Below the pieces are notes generated by a model. It ran no database searches. It was not told where the DNA came from and worked only from the letters and a program-made list of their open reading frames with translations. Shown in pieces: positions 37,701 through 46,053 of a stretch of DNA of 64,000 nt; position 1 is the stretch's first letter; every line of letters starts with the position of its first letter. This stretch comes from Microbacterium sp. PM5 (GTDB lineage Bacteria > Actinomycetota > Actinomycetes > Actinomycetales > Microbacteriaceae). The DNA is taken from NCBI RefSeq assembly GCF_003293595.1, contig NZ_CP022162.1, positions 2,277,799 through 2,341,798 of the forward strand, written 5' to 3'. The translations under genes were made by a program, and so were the position numbers.

Positions 37701-37802
37701 CTCTACTGCTACAGCGGCGCCGACGGCTACAACGTGTGGGTCGACATCCTCGGATGGGGTGGCTCCGTCGATACGGAGAAGCAGTGGTGGCCCCGAAATT
37801 GA
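31701..37802 (+). CDS. Giant membrane-anchored surface protein with Ig-like and FnIII repeats
   Basis: 2033 residues. A positively charged N terminus and membrane segment (~13-33) are followed by a beta-rich, possibly propeller-like domain (~40-370), an acidic linker, about eleven ~90-residue Ig/cadherin-like repeats (~393-1462, recurring VLxNDxDxDGD), five FnIII domains (~1464-1935) and a C-terminal domain with four Cys (~1938-2033). No sortase signal. It would project from the membrane through the cell wall. As first gene of the secretion locus it may build a surface scaffold or conduit; that is inference. The next gene starts 37 bases later. Confidence 0.85.
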   Translation: MKSFAWLRARPRTLISTAAVTAAALVVGFFAVSYEGKPTTEVDLNDGGVWVTKQSSLLIGHFNHSSRVLDGGLRAGTSDYDILQSGTRVLVVDSTASSIAAVDPARVIMSDSAELKPGAAVAMGADTVAVIEPTGALWTSPFTAISGIGAQGTEPVADEGKNAKVAVGVDGTVYAASASEAAVRSYGQGDDGTTVQKSSRDLPGVTADHKLSLTVVGTTPYVLDHDTNTLYGGDGLRVQVPGDAVLQQPSGTADAVTLATPTSLVRIPTGGGDPQTIEAGGSKGTPAEPVSVAGCAYGAWSGSGRFVRDCPGDADDAARDVPGVEATSVLRFRVNRDVVVLNDVFGGAAWMASDSMQRVDNWQDITPPEGDGDDEEKTTEETVQTTLPERTDQNTPPIAQDDQYGVRPGRTTVLPVLDNDTDADGDVLVAAPSSTPAFGSVEPINNGAALQFTAPEGATGSTSFRYTVEDGRGGEATATVTVTVHPFDVNAAPVQKRTTPITVESGGTASYNVLSDWIDPDGDDIFLKDVAADGGDEADFTPDGQITYRAIGGVQGRKDVPIVVSDGTADGAGIARYDIRPLGTTVPVTNSDHVVTQVGRTVTVSPLTNDTSSGSEPLRLTRVDEVPGATIVPDFANKTFTFTASSPGTYYPQYLVSAGPNSVPGLVRIDVLPASNEDLPPVAVRDVALLPVGGDVLVNVLSNDTDPAGGILVVQSVSSVPGSGVAAAVLGHETVRISDIGSLSKQVRVGYTISNGSRTAEGEIVVIPVPPPAKLRPPVANDDQAVVRVGDTVTIPVLANDYHPNGDTMHVAPDLVPPLVDPADGEAFVSEDKVRFRAGSTPKTVYVTYEAVDSTGQRDAGYVTIQILPRNDEANSAPKPRDLTARTLSGSTVTIPVPLDGIDQDGDSVELVGIADAPKKGRIVETGANSFTYEAFGDSAGVDRFSYRVRDSLGKDATATVQVGIAPAASVNQAPYAVRDTVTIRPGREVAVPVLANDSDPDGDEFGFAQDDPVTLPPNVPGLKARVSGKYLLITAPNEQMNTSLQYAITDSRGARASTSVQITVDPNVPLERPIARDDRVRAEDVKDGTTADVAVLENDDDPDGTKSDLTVTLGAGGDNARVGADGTVRVQVADQRQLITYMVTDPDGLTDSAFIRVPALSELPPSLISTKPVEVKSGETIDLPLSQYVRAAGGKSVVITEAAKVSAVHANGANLIKDQQTLVYTSAERYFGSDALTFEVTDGDGPDDPTGRKATLTIPITVLPPDNQSPTMLGASMNVAPGEDATVLDLAALATDPDPGDQGKLKFAIKGSTPDGLTASVDGTQLKVSAAASTKKGTRADLTVTADDGTTTPAEATISITVTASTRPLASANDDVIAESAQGSTESVPVLANDVNPFPDTPLKIESAVLETGQAQVAVKGDRVEVTSDKSFVGTVIARYRVMDATGDPDRAVEGRIRITVQGKPDAPGRPVVSSIQSRTVVLSWTPPTDNGSPITGYTVTSTANNYMKQCASTTCTLDGLTNNVEYNFVVTASNKVGTSDPSLPSETARPDVRPDTPAPPTLQFGDRSLTVSWVPPRSEGSPVTSYTLEISPAPPSGIVQKTGVTGTSIVWDGLENGASYQVRVRAHNKAPDPSEFSPWSASMVPAGKPDAPAAPTTTLLSPVGSQAQIQVDWKAPANNGDAISGYELRVLRGGSVVNTIPVSGSQTSQAVKVDTSTTDYTFDVRAQNKAGWGDRSPQSAPRRGVTAPAAPTGVAAREGNNTVDVSWQAGSGNGATANEIRYQYSVNGGGWRGDWVGGGTNGAGTIGNGQVNNNGTYTIRVRAVSTVDGSTYASDASNESNAVAPYGPIGNPSANASASGTNITYSWSSPSRNGRDIATEVYIDGGLVSRDASGSITRGYGYSETHSIEVRTSAAGQTTTASSSARTVDAPPPPQPRVWVTRGNFEAAGCVNGCYHFVVNTRNFDAGNYRIECWNDSGGAHKFGTTYAFDLPRDGAVELYCYSGADGYNVWVDILGWGGSVDTEKQWWPRN

Positions 37803-37839
37803 CCTCGACAACGACAGTCCGACAGCAAGGAACGAACGA

Positions 37840-38811
37840 ATGAGCATGACCCCCGAACAGGCCGCGTGGTTCCGCGACACCTTCACGCGTCTCGTCGACA
37901 ACGTCGATCAGGCGCTGCTGGGAAAGCGGGAGGTGGTGGGCCTGGTGCTCTCCGCGATGCTCGCCGAAGGACACGTGCTCCTTGAGGACGCTCCGGGCAC
38001 GGGCAAGACGAGCCTCGCGAAGGCCATCGCCGCCTCCGTCCAGGGCACGAGCACGCGCATCCAGTTCACGCCCGACCTGCTGCCCTCCGACGTCACGGGC
38101 GTCACGATCTACGATCAGCAGAACCACCGGTTCGAGTTCCACCGCGGACCGGTCTTCTCCTCGATCGTGCTGGCCGACGAGATCAACCGTGCCTCGCCCA
38201 AGACGCAGTCGGCGCTGCTGGAGGTCATGGAGGAGTCGCGCGTCACGGTGGACGGCGTGGCCCACGAGGTGGGTCGACCGTTCCTCGTGATCGCGACGCA
38301 GAACCCCATCGAGCAGTCGGGAACGTACAAACTGCCCGAAGCGCAGCTCGACCGCTTCATGCTGAAGACCTCGATCGGCTACCCGACGCTCGCCGTCACC
38401 GAGCGGATCCTCGCGGGGGCGGTCGACCGCAACCCGTCGGCATCCCTCGGCGCCATCATCACCACGAGCGCGGTCGCCGACATGGCGGACCTTGCCGCCA
38501 CTGTGCACGTCGACCCCGTGGTCGCGCGGTATGCCGCGCAGCTCGTCGAGCACACGCGCGCGTCCGACGCGACCCGCCTCGGCGTCTCGGTGCGCGGAGC
38601 GATCTCGATGATGCGCGTCGCCAAGGTCTACGCGGCCGCGCAGGGTCGCCACTTCGTGGTGCCCGACGACGTGAAGACCCTCGCCGTGCCGGTGTGGGCG
38701 CACCGCCTTGTGCTCGACCCCGAGGCGGAGTTCTCCGGAACGACCGCCGAGAGCATCGTCCAGCGGGCGGTCTCCGCCGTGGAGGCCCCCCTGGCGCGGG
38801 CCGCCAGCTGA
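37840..38811 (+). CDS. MoxR-family AAA+ ATPase
   Basis: 323 residues. Walker A EDAPGTGKTSLAKA, FTPDLLPSDVTG, RGPVFSSIVLADEINRASPKTQSALLEVMEE (Walker B and sensor), ATQNPIEQSGTYKLPEAQLDRFM (sensor 1). MoxR ATPases are chaperones that assemble or activate partner complexes and typically pair with DUF58 proteins, as here: stop and next start overlap (TGATG). ATG at 37840 follows AAGGAAC. Confidence 0.93.
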   Translation: MSMTPEQAAWFRDTFTRLVDNVDQALLGKREVVGLVLSAMLAEGHVLLEDAPGTGKTSLAKAIAASVQGTSTRIQFTPDLLPSDVTGVTIYDQQNHRFEFHRGPVFSSIVLADEINRASPKTQSALLEVMEESRVTVDGVAHEVGRPFLVIATQNPIEQSGTYKLPEAQLDRFMLKTSIGYPTLAVTERILAGAVDRNPSASLGAIITTSAVADMADLAATVHVDPVVARYAAQLVEHTRASDATRLGVSVRGAISMMRVAKVYAAAQGRHFVVPDDVKTLAVPVWAHRLVLDPEAEFSGTTAESIVQRAVSAVEAPLARAAS

Positions 38812-40196
38812 TGTCGCCGGCACCGGAAACTCTCACCCCGTCGCGCCGCGCGCGGCGACGGGGTGATGATTCCGGCGTGCCCGCGGACGCCGCCGCGCCC
38901 GTCGCCCCGACGCCGCCGACGTCGGATGCCGAGGGCGAAGCCGACGCGCCCCTCGTCGCTCCCCGGGAGGCCACCGCGGCCGAGCGCCGGCGGGAGCGCA
39001 TCGACGCGGTGCGCCGCCGCGTCGTCCGCGTGCTGCGGGCGATCGGCGACGTCGTGCAGCCACTGGGGTGGGTGCTGATCGCCACCGCCGTGCTCGTCTG
39101 GTGGCTGGCCTTCGCCTACGGCTGGCGCGAGTTCCTCGTCATCGCCGCCGTCATCACGGTGACCCTGATCATCAGCCTCGGCTTCCTCTTCGGCCGCACG
39201 ACGTACGAGATCGGGCTCGACCTCACGCGCACTCGCGTCGTCGTGGGCGAGCGCGCCGTCGGTGGGCTCATGCTCGCCAACCGCACGCCGCGAACGCTGC
39301 TGCCCTCCGAAGTCATCCTTCCCGTCGGCGCCGGGCGCGGTGTCTTCCAGGTGCCGCGCCTCGCGCCCGACGAGGAGCACGAAGAGGTCTTCGCGATTCC
39401 GACGACGACACGCGGTGTGCTCTCGGTCGGACCGGTGAGCGTTCGCCGCGGCGACCCGCTGGGGCTGTTCGAACGGGCGCACGACCGCCGCCAGGCCGTC
39501 GATCTGTACGTGCACCCGCAGACGACGGCGCTGGAGGGCCTGTCGCTCGGCCACCTCCGCGATCTGGAGGGTCTGCCGGTGCAGCACCTCGCGCGCGACG
39601 ACGTGTCCTTCCACGCGCTGCGGGAGTACCAGCCCGGCGACGACCTGCGCCACGTGCACTGGAAGTCGACCGCGCGGGTCGGCGAGGTGATGGTGCGCCA
39701 GTACGAAGAGACGCGCCGCTCGCACTTCGTCGTGGGCCTGTCCACGCTTCCCGACGAGTATCGCGAGGCGGCGGAGTTCGAACTCGCCATCTCGGTCGCC
39801 GGGTCGATCGGCCTGCGCGCCCTGCGGGATTCCCGCGTCCTCGATGCGCGCACTCAGCAGGGGCCGCTGCGCTCGCTCAGCTCCCGTCGCTTCCTCGACG
39901 AGCTCTCGATGCTCGGGCACTCGCGCGCCCGGCTCGGCGGCATCGTCGCGCTCGCCGGCGGCATCGCAGCCCATGCACCGGATGCCGCGGTCGTCGTGCT
40001 CGTCACGGGCTCGCGCACCGACGCGGCCGAACTCCGCCTCGCCTGCTCACGATTGCCGCTCGGCGTGCGCGCACTCGCGGTCGTCGCCGACACCCGGGTG
40101 GACGCACCGGCACTGCAGCGCATCGGCGAGGCCGACGTCGTCACCGTCGGTGCGCTCGACCAGCTGCCGCGGGCCGTCCGGAAGGTGCTCTCGTGA
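38811..40196 (+). CDS. DUF58 domain membrane protein
   Basis: 461 residues. After a disordered ~70-residue N terminus come two adjacent membrane segments (~82-125) and a soluble part containing the DUF58 signature LREYQPGDDLRHVHWKSTARVGEVMVRQYEE. DUF58 proteins have a von Willebrand-like region and work with MoxR ATPases. Start overlaps the MoxR stop; its own stop overlaps the following GTG (GTGA). Confidence 0.9.
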   Translation: MSPAPETLTPSRRARRRGDDSGVPADAAAPVAPTPPTSDAEGEADAPLVAPREATAAERRRERIDAVRRRVVRVLRAIGDVVQPLGWVLIATAVLVWWLAFAYGWREFLVIAAVITVTLIISLGFLFGRTTYEIGLDLTRTRVVVGERAVGGLMLANRTPRTLLPSEVILPVGAGRGVFQVPRLAPDEEHEEVFAIPTTTRGVLSVGPVSVRRGDPLGLFERAHDRRQAVDLYVHPQTTALEGLSLGHLRDLEGLPVQHLARDDVSFHALREYQPGDDLRHVHWKSTARVGEVMVRQYEETRRSHFVVGLSTLPDEYREAAEFELAISVAGSIGLRALRDSRVLDARTQQGPLRSLSSRRFLDELSMLGHSRARLGGIVALAGGIAAHAPDAAVVVLVTGSRTDAAELRLACSRLPLGVRALAVVADTRVDAPALQRIGEADVVTVGALDQLPRAVRKVLS

Positions 40197-42616
40197 GCGC
40201 GCGCCCGCGGCTGCCGCGTCGCGCCCCGCGCCCCGCTGCACAGGCGGCGACGATCGAGCCGCGCGTTCTCGCTCTCGACCTGACCGCCGCCGCCCTGCTG
40301 CTCGCGGTGTCGATCGTCGGGTTCGCCCCCACCTTCGATTCGCCGCAGTACCTCGTCGCCGGCGTCGGCGGGCTCGCTCTCGGGCTGGCGCTGGCCTGGG
40401 CGGGAGCCCGGTGGCGCCTCGGGGTGCTGAGCCTGGCCGGCGCGACGATCGGCGCCTACATCGTCTTCGGCGGTGCGCTCGCGTTGCCGCACACGGCGCT
40501 GCTCGGCGTCGTCCCGACGCTGGAGACCCTGCAGCAGCTCGCCCTCGGGACGATCACGTCGTGGAAGCAGCTGCTGACCACGGTGCCGCCGGTCGCGGCA
40601 TCCGACGGCCATCTCGTGGTCCCCTTCATCCTCACTCTCGTCGGCGCCGTCCTCACCGGATCGCTGGCTCTCCGGGCCCGCCACGGCGCCTGGGCTCTGC
40701 TGCCCGCGCTCGCGGTGCTGGTCGCGACGATCCTGCTGGGTGTCGCGCAGCCCGCGGCCCCGCTCGTTCAGGGCATCGTCTTCGCCGTCGTGGCGACGGT
40801 CTGGCTCGCGCTCCGGCGCGCGTGGGACCACGACCGCGCCGCAGTGCGGATCGAGTCGGCGGGGGCCTCGGATGCCGGGGCGGTGCGCAGCTCGCGCACG
40901 CGCCGACTCGTCGCCGGTGGGATCGTGCTCGCCGTCGCCTCGGCGGCGGGAATCGCCACCGCCGCGGTCGCCACCCCGCCGCGGTACATCCTGCGCGACT
41001 TCATCGTGCCGCCGTTCGACATCACCGACTATCCGAGTCCGCTGCAGTCCTTCCGCGGCTACGTGCGTGACGACGCCGACAAGACCCTGTTCACCGTGAC
41101 GGGACTGCCCAAGGACGGCCGCGTGCGGCTGGCGACGATGGACGCGTACGACGGCATCGTCTACAACGTGTCCGACGACGGGGCCGGCTCCTCCAGCGCG
41201 TTCACCCCGATCCGCTCCAACATGTCTCCCGCGGCGACCGGCACCGCGGCCACGCTGCGGGTGGAGATCGGCGACCTGAGCGGAGTGTGGGTGCCCGATG
41301 TGGGCGCCGTCCGCGACTTCACCTTCGACGGCCCGCGGGCATCGGAACTTGCCCGCACGACGCACTTCAACGACGCCACCGGCACCGCCGTCGCCCCTGC
41401 GGGGCTTGCATCCGGCGACGCGTACACGATCGACACCGTCATCCCCGACCTCCCGAGCGACACGGCGCTGGCCGACGTGCCGTTCGCGGCTCTCAAGATG
41501 CCGAAGCAGACGGGCATTCCGGAGAAGATCGCCGACATCGCCTCCAAGGCCACAGCCAGCGCCGACACCCCGATCGAGCGCGCGCGGGCGTTGGAGAGCT
41601 ACCTGCACACGCAGGGTTTCTTCAGCCACGGCCTCGGTGACGACGTCGTCTCGCTGTCGGGACACGGGGCCAACCGCATCACGTCGCTCTTCGGCGGCGA
41701 CCAGATGGTCGGCGACGACGAGCAGTATGCCGTCGCGATGGCCCTGATGGCGACGCAGCTGGGCATGCCTGCGCGCGTCGTGATGGGCTGGCACGCCGAC
41801 GAGAAGCACCCGCAGGACGGTCCGACGCTCACGGCCACCGGCGGCAACCTGCACGCGTGGGTGGAGATCGCCTTCCAGGGCTACGGCTGGGTTCCATTCG
41901 ATCCCACCCCCGACGAGGACAACAAGCCCAACGACCAGTCGACCAAGCCGAAAGCCAACCCGAAGCCGCAGGTGCTCCAGCCGCCGCCGCCCGCGCAGCA
42001 GCCCGCCGACCTGCCCCCGGCGATCGCGGAGAACCGTGACCAGGACGAGGAGCAGGCCGCAGACCTCAGCTGGCTCGGACCCGTGCTGCTGTACGGCGGC
42101 CTCACCCTCGGCATCCTCCTGCTGCTGGCGGCGCCGTTCATCGTGATGGGCGTGATCAAGGGCGTGCGCCGTGCGCGCCGCCGCAACGCCGAGCGCACCG
42201 CGGACCGCATCTCGGGAGGCTGGGACGAACTGGTCGATTCGGCCGTCGACCTGCGGGCTCCGGTGGCGATCGGGGCGACCCGTGCCGAGAGCGCGCTCGT
42301 CGTCGGCTCGACTTTCGACGACCCGCGCGTCACGCAGCTCGCCACCCGCGCCGATGTGGATGTCTTCGGTCCGGGCGACCCCGCACCCGAGGATGTCGAC
42401 GCATTCTGGCGCGAAGTCGATGACATCGTCGGCCAGATGCGCGGATCGACGACCGTCTGGCAGCGCCTTCGCGCACGGTTGAGCGTGCGGTCGCTGCGCC
42501 GCAGCGGCTGGTCGTGGCACGCCCTCGGCCAGGCGATCGCCGGCACCGGTCGCGCCGTCGTCGCGCGCGTGCGCCGCGGCATCCGCCCTCGTGGAACGGA
42601 GTCCTCCGATGACTGA
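40193..42616 (+). CDS. Transglutaminase-like membrane protein lacking catalytic Cys
   Basis: 807 residues: seven N-terminal membrane segments, an extracytoplasmic region (~270-620), one more membrane segment (~625-650) and a cytoplasmic tail. The transglutaminase core is clear: DEQYAVAMALMATQLGMPARVVMGW, GNLHAWVEI (His554) and GWVPFDPTP (Asp570). Where active enzymes have Cys (CEQY or CEYF), this protein has Asp509 (GDDEQY). It is thus probably a catalytically dead, binding or structural protein. GTGA overlap with DUF58; its end overlaps the next ATG by 8 bases. Confidence 0.85.
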   Translation: MSARPRLPRRAPRPAAQAATIEPRVLALDLTAAALLLAVSIVGFAPTFDSPQYLVAGVGGLALGLALAWAGARWRLGVLSLAGATIGAYIVFGGALALPHTALLGVVPTLETLQQLALGTITSWKQLLTTVPPVAASDGHLVVPFILTLVGAVLTGSLALRARHGAWALLPALAVLVATILLGVAQPAAPLVQGIVFAVVATVWLALRRAWDHDRAAVRIESAGASDAGAVRSSRTRRLVAGGIVLAVASAAGIATAAVATPPRYILRDFIVPPFDITDYPSPLQSFRGYVRDDADKTLFTVTGLPKDGRVRLATMDAYDGIVYNVSDDGAGSSSAFTPIRSNMSPAATGTAATLRVEIGDLSGVWVPDVGAVRDFTFDGPRASELARTTHFNDATGTAVAPAGLASGDAYTIDTVIPDLPSDTALADVPFAALKMPKQTGIPEKIADIASKATASADTPIERARALESYLHTQGFFSHGLGDDVVSLSGHGANRITSLFGGDQMVGDDEQYAVAMALMATQLGMPARVVMGWHADEKHPQDGPTLTATGGNLHAWVEIAFQGYGWVPFDPTPDEDNKPNDQSTKPKANPKPQVLQPPPPAQQPADLPPAIAENRDQDEEQAADLSWLGPVLLYGGLTLGILLLLAAPFIVMGVIKGVRRARRRNAERTADRISGGWDELVDSAVDLRAPVAIGATRAESALVVGSTFDDPRVTQLATRADVDVFGPGDPAPEDVDAFWREVDDIVGQMRGSTTVWQRLRARLSVRSLRRSGWSWHALGQAIAGTGRAVVARVRRGIRPRGTESSDD

Positions 42617-43781
42617 TCTGGATCTCGTGCGGCGCCCGGCACAGGTGGGCCGGCGGGTGGGCGCCTACCTGATCGACGCGGCGATCGGAATGGTCGTCCT
42701 GCTGATCGCGGTGGGCGTGTTCGCCGGTATCTCCTTCGGCACCGGAGGGGCGCTGCCCCTGCCGCTGGCCGTGGCCCTGGCGTACGTGATCGGTCTCGGT
42801 TGGTTCGTCGTCTACACCCTGATGCAGGCCGGCGCCGGCTCGCTCGGCATGCGCGCGCTCGGGCTGCGACTCGTGCGGGAGGGTGGGGCGGTCGATGCGT
42901 CGGCCCCCGCATCGCGCCTCGGCTTCGGCCGCGCGCTCGGCCGCAACCTCGTCTGGGCGTTGGGCGGCGCGATCGTCGTCGGGTACTTCTCCCCGCTCTT
43001 CGACTCGTCGCCGTGGCACCGCGGATGGCACGACCGCGCCGTGGGGGCCGTCATGACCGATGTCGCCGGCCGTTCGCCGGTGCCGGCAGCAGATTCCCGC
43101 GCGGAGGCGGCGCCCCCGTCGCCCCCGTCGAGTCTGGCGCCGACGGTGCTACCGGCTGCCCCGATTCTGCCGGAGGGGCAGGCGCCCGAACTCGGCGGCT
43201 GGTCGCGCGCCGAGCCTCCCGCGCCGGTGCGGAGCACTCCGCTCGCGAGCGGCGTCATCTCCTTCGTCCCCGGGGTGAGCGACGCCGACCGACTCGATCA
43301 GCCCGCGCCCGCGCCCGCACCCGGCCTGCCGACGGTGGAGGTGTCCGACGCGACGCCGCCGGTCTCCGGCGCACCGGCCGCCGATCGCGGGCCCGTATCC
43401 GGTGCCGGCGTGGTCATCGAGAGCATCGACGAGACCCGGATCTCCACCGGAGAGCGTCCATTCGCGCGCCTCGTGTGGGACGACGGAACGCGGCAGGCGC
43501 TCTACGGTCGCACGCTCTTCGGCCGTAATCCCGCACCCGAGACGGGCGCGATGGTCTCACCCGTGCGCGATGAGACGCTGTCGCTGTCGAAGACGCATTT
43601 CGAGATGATCCCCGACGACGATCGCGCGGTGTGGGTGGTCGATCGGCACTCCACCAACGGGGTCGCGGTGCGCCGCGGTGACGACCTCCTCCCGCTGGAG
43701 CCGGGCGAGCGCACTCGGGTCCGCGCCGGAGACGTGCTCGTCTTCGGCGACCGGCAGGTGACCGTCGAGGTGACCTCGTGA
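42609..43781 (+). CDS. RDD membrane domain plus FHA domain protein
   Basis: 390 residues. The N-terminal RDD domain (VGRRVGAYLIDAAIG, three to four membrane segments, ~12-140) is joined by a Pro/Ala-rich linker (~155-270) to a C-terminal FHA domain (~285-388) with GRTLFGRNP, LSKTHFEM and DRHSTNGVAV, the residues that bind phosphothreonine. It would tether a phospho-dependent contact to the membrane. Overlaps both neighbours, showing translational coupling. Confidence 0.88.
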   Translation: MTDLDLVRRPAQVGRRVGAYLIDAAIGMVVLLIAVGVFAGISFGTGGALPLPLAVALAYVIGLGWFVVYTLMQAGAGSLGMRALGLRLVREGGAVDASAPASRLGFGRALGRNLVWALGGAIVVGYFSPLFDSSPWHRGWHDRAVGAVMTDVAGRSPVPAADSRAEAAPPSPPSSLAPTVLPAAPILPEGQAPELGGWSRAEPPAPVRSTPLASGVISFVPGVSDADRLDQPAPAPAPGLPTVEVSDATPPVSGAPAADRGPVSGAGVVIESIDETRISTGERPFARLVWDDGTRQALYGRTLFGRNPAPETGAMVSPVRDETLSLSKTHFEMIPDDDRAVWVVDRHSTNGVAVRRGDDLLPLEPGERTRVRAGDVLVFGDRQVTVEVTS

Positions 43782-44620
43782 TCGACGCCACGTCCGCGGG
43801 GCCGCCGATCGTCGTCCGCGTCGGTGCGGCGTCGCACACGGGTCTTCGCCGCCGCGTGAACGAAGACGCCTACCTCGCGCAGGCGCCCCTCTTCCTCGTC
43901 GCCGACGGGATGGGCGGACACGACGCGGGCGACCGCGCCAGCGCTGCGGTCGTGGCCGAGTTCGCCCACCTGGTCGGCGGTGCGAGTCTCGCCATCGACC
44001 AGGTGCGCGCGGCGCTGCGGCGCGCCCGGTCGCGTGTGGAGGCGATCGCCAGCGACGGACGCGCGGCGGGCACGACGCTGTCGGGCGTCGTCGTCGCCGA
44101 CGTCGGTGGGGTCGGATACTGGCTGACCGTGAACGTCGGCGACTCCCGCACGTACCGCTTCGCGCAGGGCGTGCTCGAGCAGATCAGCGTCGATCATTCG
44201 GTCGTGCAGGAACTGCTCGACGCCGGCGTGCTGTCCGGCGCCGACGCCGCGACCGACAGCCGCCGCAATGAGATCACGAGGGCGATCGGGGCCGGAAGCG
44301 AAGGGCAGGCCGACTACTGGATGGTGCCGGCCGAGCCGGGCGATCGCATCCTGGTCTGCTCCGACGGCCTGTCCGGCGAGGTGCCGGCCGATCGTCTGCG
44401 CGACATCCTCGCCGAGGAGATCGATCCCGAAGCCGCGGCGACGCGACTGATCCATGAGGCGTTGCTGCACGGCGGACGCGACAACGTCACCGCGGTGGTC
44501 GTGGATGCCGTGCACGTCGCCGGCTTCGACGACGTGTACGACACGGCACCCGCAGGGGCGCGCCGAGCCGAAGCGGACGGCGACACCCGACCGCGCGCGG
44601 GCACGAGAGGTGATGTGTGA
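43778..44620 (+). CDS. PP2C-family serine/threonine phosphatase
   Basis: 280 residues. Metal-binding and catalytic motifs in order: NEDAYL, VADGMGGHDAGD, AGTTLSGVVV, VGDSRTYRF, RAIGAG, CSDGLSGEV, GGRDNVTAVVV. It is soluble, unlike membrane-anchored PstP, and sits three genes before the kinase whose substrates it likely dephosphorylates. GTGA overlaps on both sides. Confidence 0.93.
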   Translation: MIDATSAGPPIVVRVGAASHTGLRRRVNEDAYLAQAPLFLVADGMGGHDAGDRASAAVVAEFAHLVGGASLAIDQVRAALRRARSRVEAIASDGRAAGTTLSGVVVADVGGVGYWLTVNVGDSRTYRFAQGVLEQISVDHSVVQELLDAGVLSGADAATDSRRNEITRAIGAGSEGQADYWMVPAEPGDRILVCSDGLSGEVPADRLRDILAEEIDPEAAATRLIHEALLHGGRDNVTAVVVDAVHVAGFDDVYDTAPAGARRAEADGDTRPRAGTRGDV

Positions 44621-46053
44621 TAACGGATGCGATGACGAAGACGCGGATCGACTACCGGCCGGCGACGACGACCGACGCCTGGTGGCTCGCCGCCGACGGC
44701 GACGCCGTCGTGCTGCTGTCTCCGGCCGTGTCGGCCGCGACGGCCGCCGGCGTGTGGCGCGGGCTGGGTGCGGGGGGCATCGGTGCCGTTCTCGAGGCGC
44801 TCACGGGTGCGTTCGGTACGTCCCTCACGGCGATCCCGCCGTTCGCACTCGCGATCGCGGAGGCGGGCGGTGCGCGCGTGGCCGTGCGCGGTGACGTCGA
44901 GGTCGTCGTGGAGGGCGATCACCCCGAGGCCGTGTCGGGGCGGGGAGTGGCTACCTGGACAGAGCGCTTCGTCCCGGGCGCCGTGCGTGTGAGTGTCGCC
45001 CCGCACCCGGGCACGCACGCACCCGCGGCCGACGTGCCGCTGCAGTCCGGAGTGGTGCGCGCCGATCTCGTCGAGGTCGTCCTCGCCGCCGCATCGGTTG
45101 CTTCCGCTCCCTCTGTTTCTCCCGTTCCGCCGGCAGCCTCCGCGCCGGCCGTGGCTCCGGCCCCCGCGGTGGCTCCGGCCGAGGCCCCGGCCGACGCGCC
45201 GTCTGACGCCGAGGAATCGTCGGATGCCGAGGAAGAACCGGCCGTCGGCGTCACCTCGGCATCCGCCGTCTCCTCGGAATCGGTCATCGATTCGGTGCCG
45301 CCAGGGCTGTTCGACGGCGCCCCCGTACCGCAGCCCGCGCCGGACGCCGAACCGCAGCCCGCGGCGCCGGCTGCCGACACCTCGGCCGACACGCTGATCC
45401 CCGAGGCGACCGGCGTTCAGGATGCCGCCGCGCCCCCGGTCGACGAATACGACCTCCTCTGGGGCGAGACGGTCGCACGCCCGGTCTCGGCCGCCGCCAT
45501 CGTCGTCGCGGACCCCGAGGACGCGCACCCCGACGACGTCGAGACCGCGTCCGGCGAGCCCGCGTCGCCAGAGCGCGAGCCCGCGCCACGCGACGACCTC
45601 GGCGACCTCGGCGACCACGACGGTGCGACGATCGCCGTCGCCGAGATGCGGGCGCTGCGCGCCGAGCGACCCGCATTCGATTCGACCGACAACGTTCCCG
45701 CCCGCCGGCCGGCTCGCGGGCGCATCCGGTTGTCGACCGGTCGGGTCGTCGAGCTCGAACGCCCGGTGATCATCGGCCGTCGCCCGAAATCGACGCGCAC
45801 CACGGGAGCCGACCTCCCGACGTTGGTCGCGGTCGACAGCCCCGATCAGGACATCTCGCGCAGTCACGTCGAGATCCGTGCCGAAGGCGAGCACGTGCTC
45901 GTCACCGATCTCGACACGACGAACGGCACCGTGCTGCTGCGCGGCGGCAGCGAACCGGTGCGGCTGCACCCGAACGAGCCGACGATGGTCGTCACCGGTG
46001 ACGTCCTCGATCTCGGCGATGACGTGACCGTGACCTTCGAGGACCTCCCGTGA
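44617..46053 (+). CDS. FHA domain protein with long disordered middle
   Basis: 478 residues. An N-terminal folded part (~1-150: PATTTDAWWLAADGDAVVLL and following) of unknown type is followed by ~220 residues of Pro/Ala/Glu/Asp-rich sequence and a C-terminal FHA domain (~380-478) with IIGRRPKS, DISRSHVEI and DTTNGTV, all phosphothreonine-binding positions kept. No membrane segment. GTG start overlaps the PP2C stop; ATG 44632 is an alternative. Its Ser/Thr-rich middle could be a kinase substrate. Confidence 0.82.
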   Translation: MITDAMTKTRIDYRPATTTDAWWLAADGDAVVLLSPAVSAATAAGVWRGLGAGGIGAVLEALTGAFGTSLTAIPPFALAIAEAGGARVAVRGDVEVVVEGDHPEAVSGRGVATWTERFVPGAVRVSVAPHPGTHAPAADVPLQSGVVRADLVEVVLAAASVASAPSVSPVPPAASAPAVAPAPAVAPAEAPADAPSDAEESSDAEEEPAVGVTSASAVSSESVIDSVPPGLFDGAPVPQPAPDAEPQPAAPAADTSADTLIPEATGVQDAAAPPVDEYDLLWGETVARPVSAAAIVVADPEDAHPDDVETASGEPASPEREPAPRDDLGDLGDHDGATIAVAEMRALRAERPAFDSTDNVPARRPARGRIRLSTGRVVELERPVIIGRRPKSTRTTGADLPTLVAVDSPDQDISRSHVEIRAEGEHVLVTDLDTTNGTVLLRGGSEPVRLHPNEPTMVVTGDVLDLGDDVTVTFEDLP

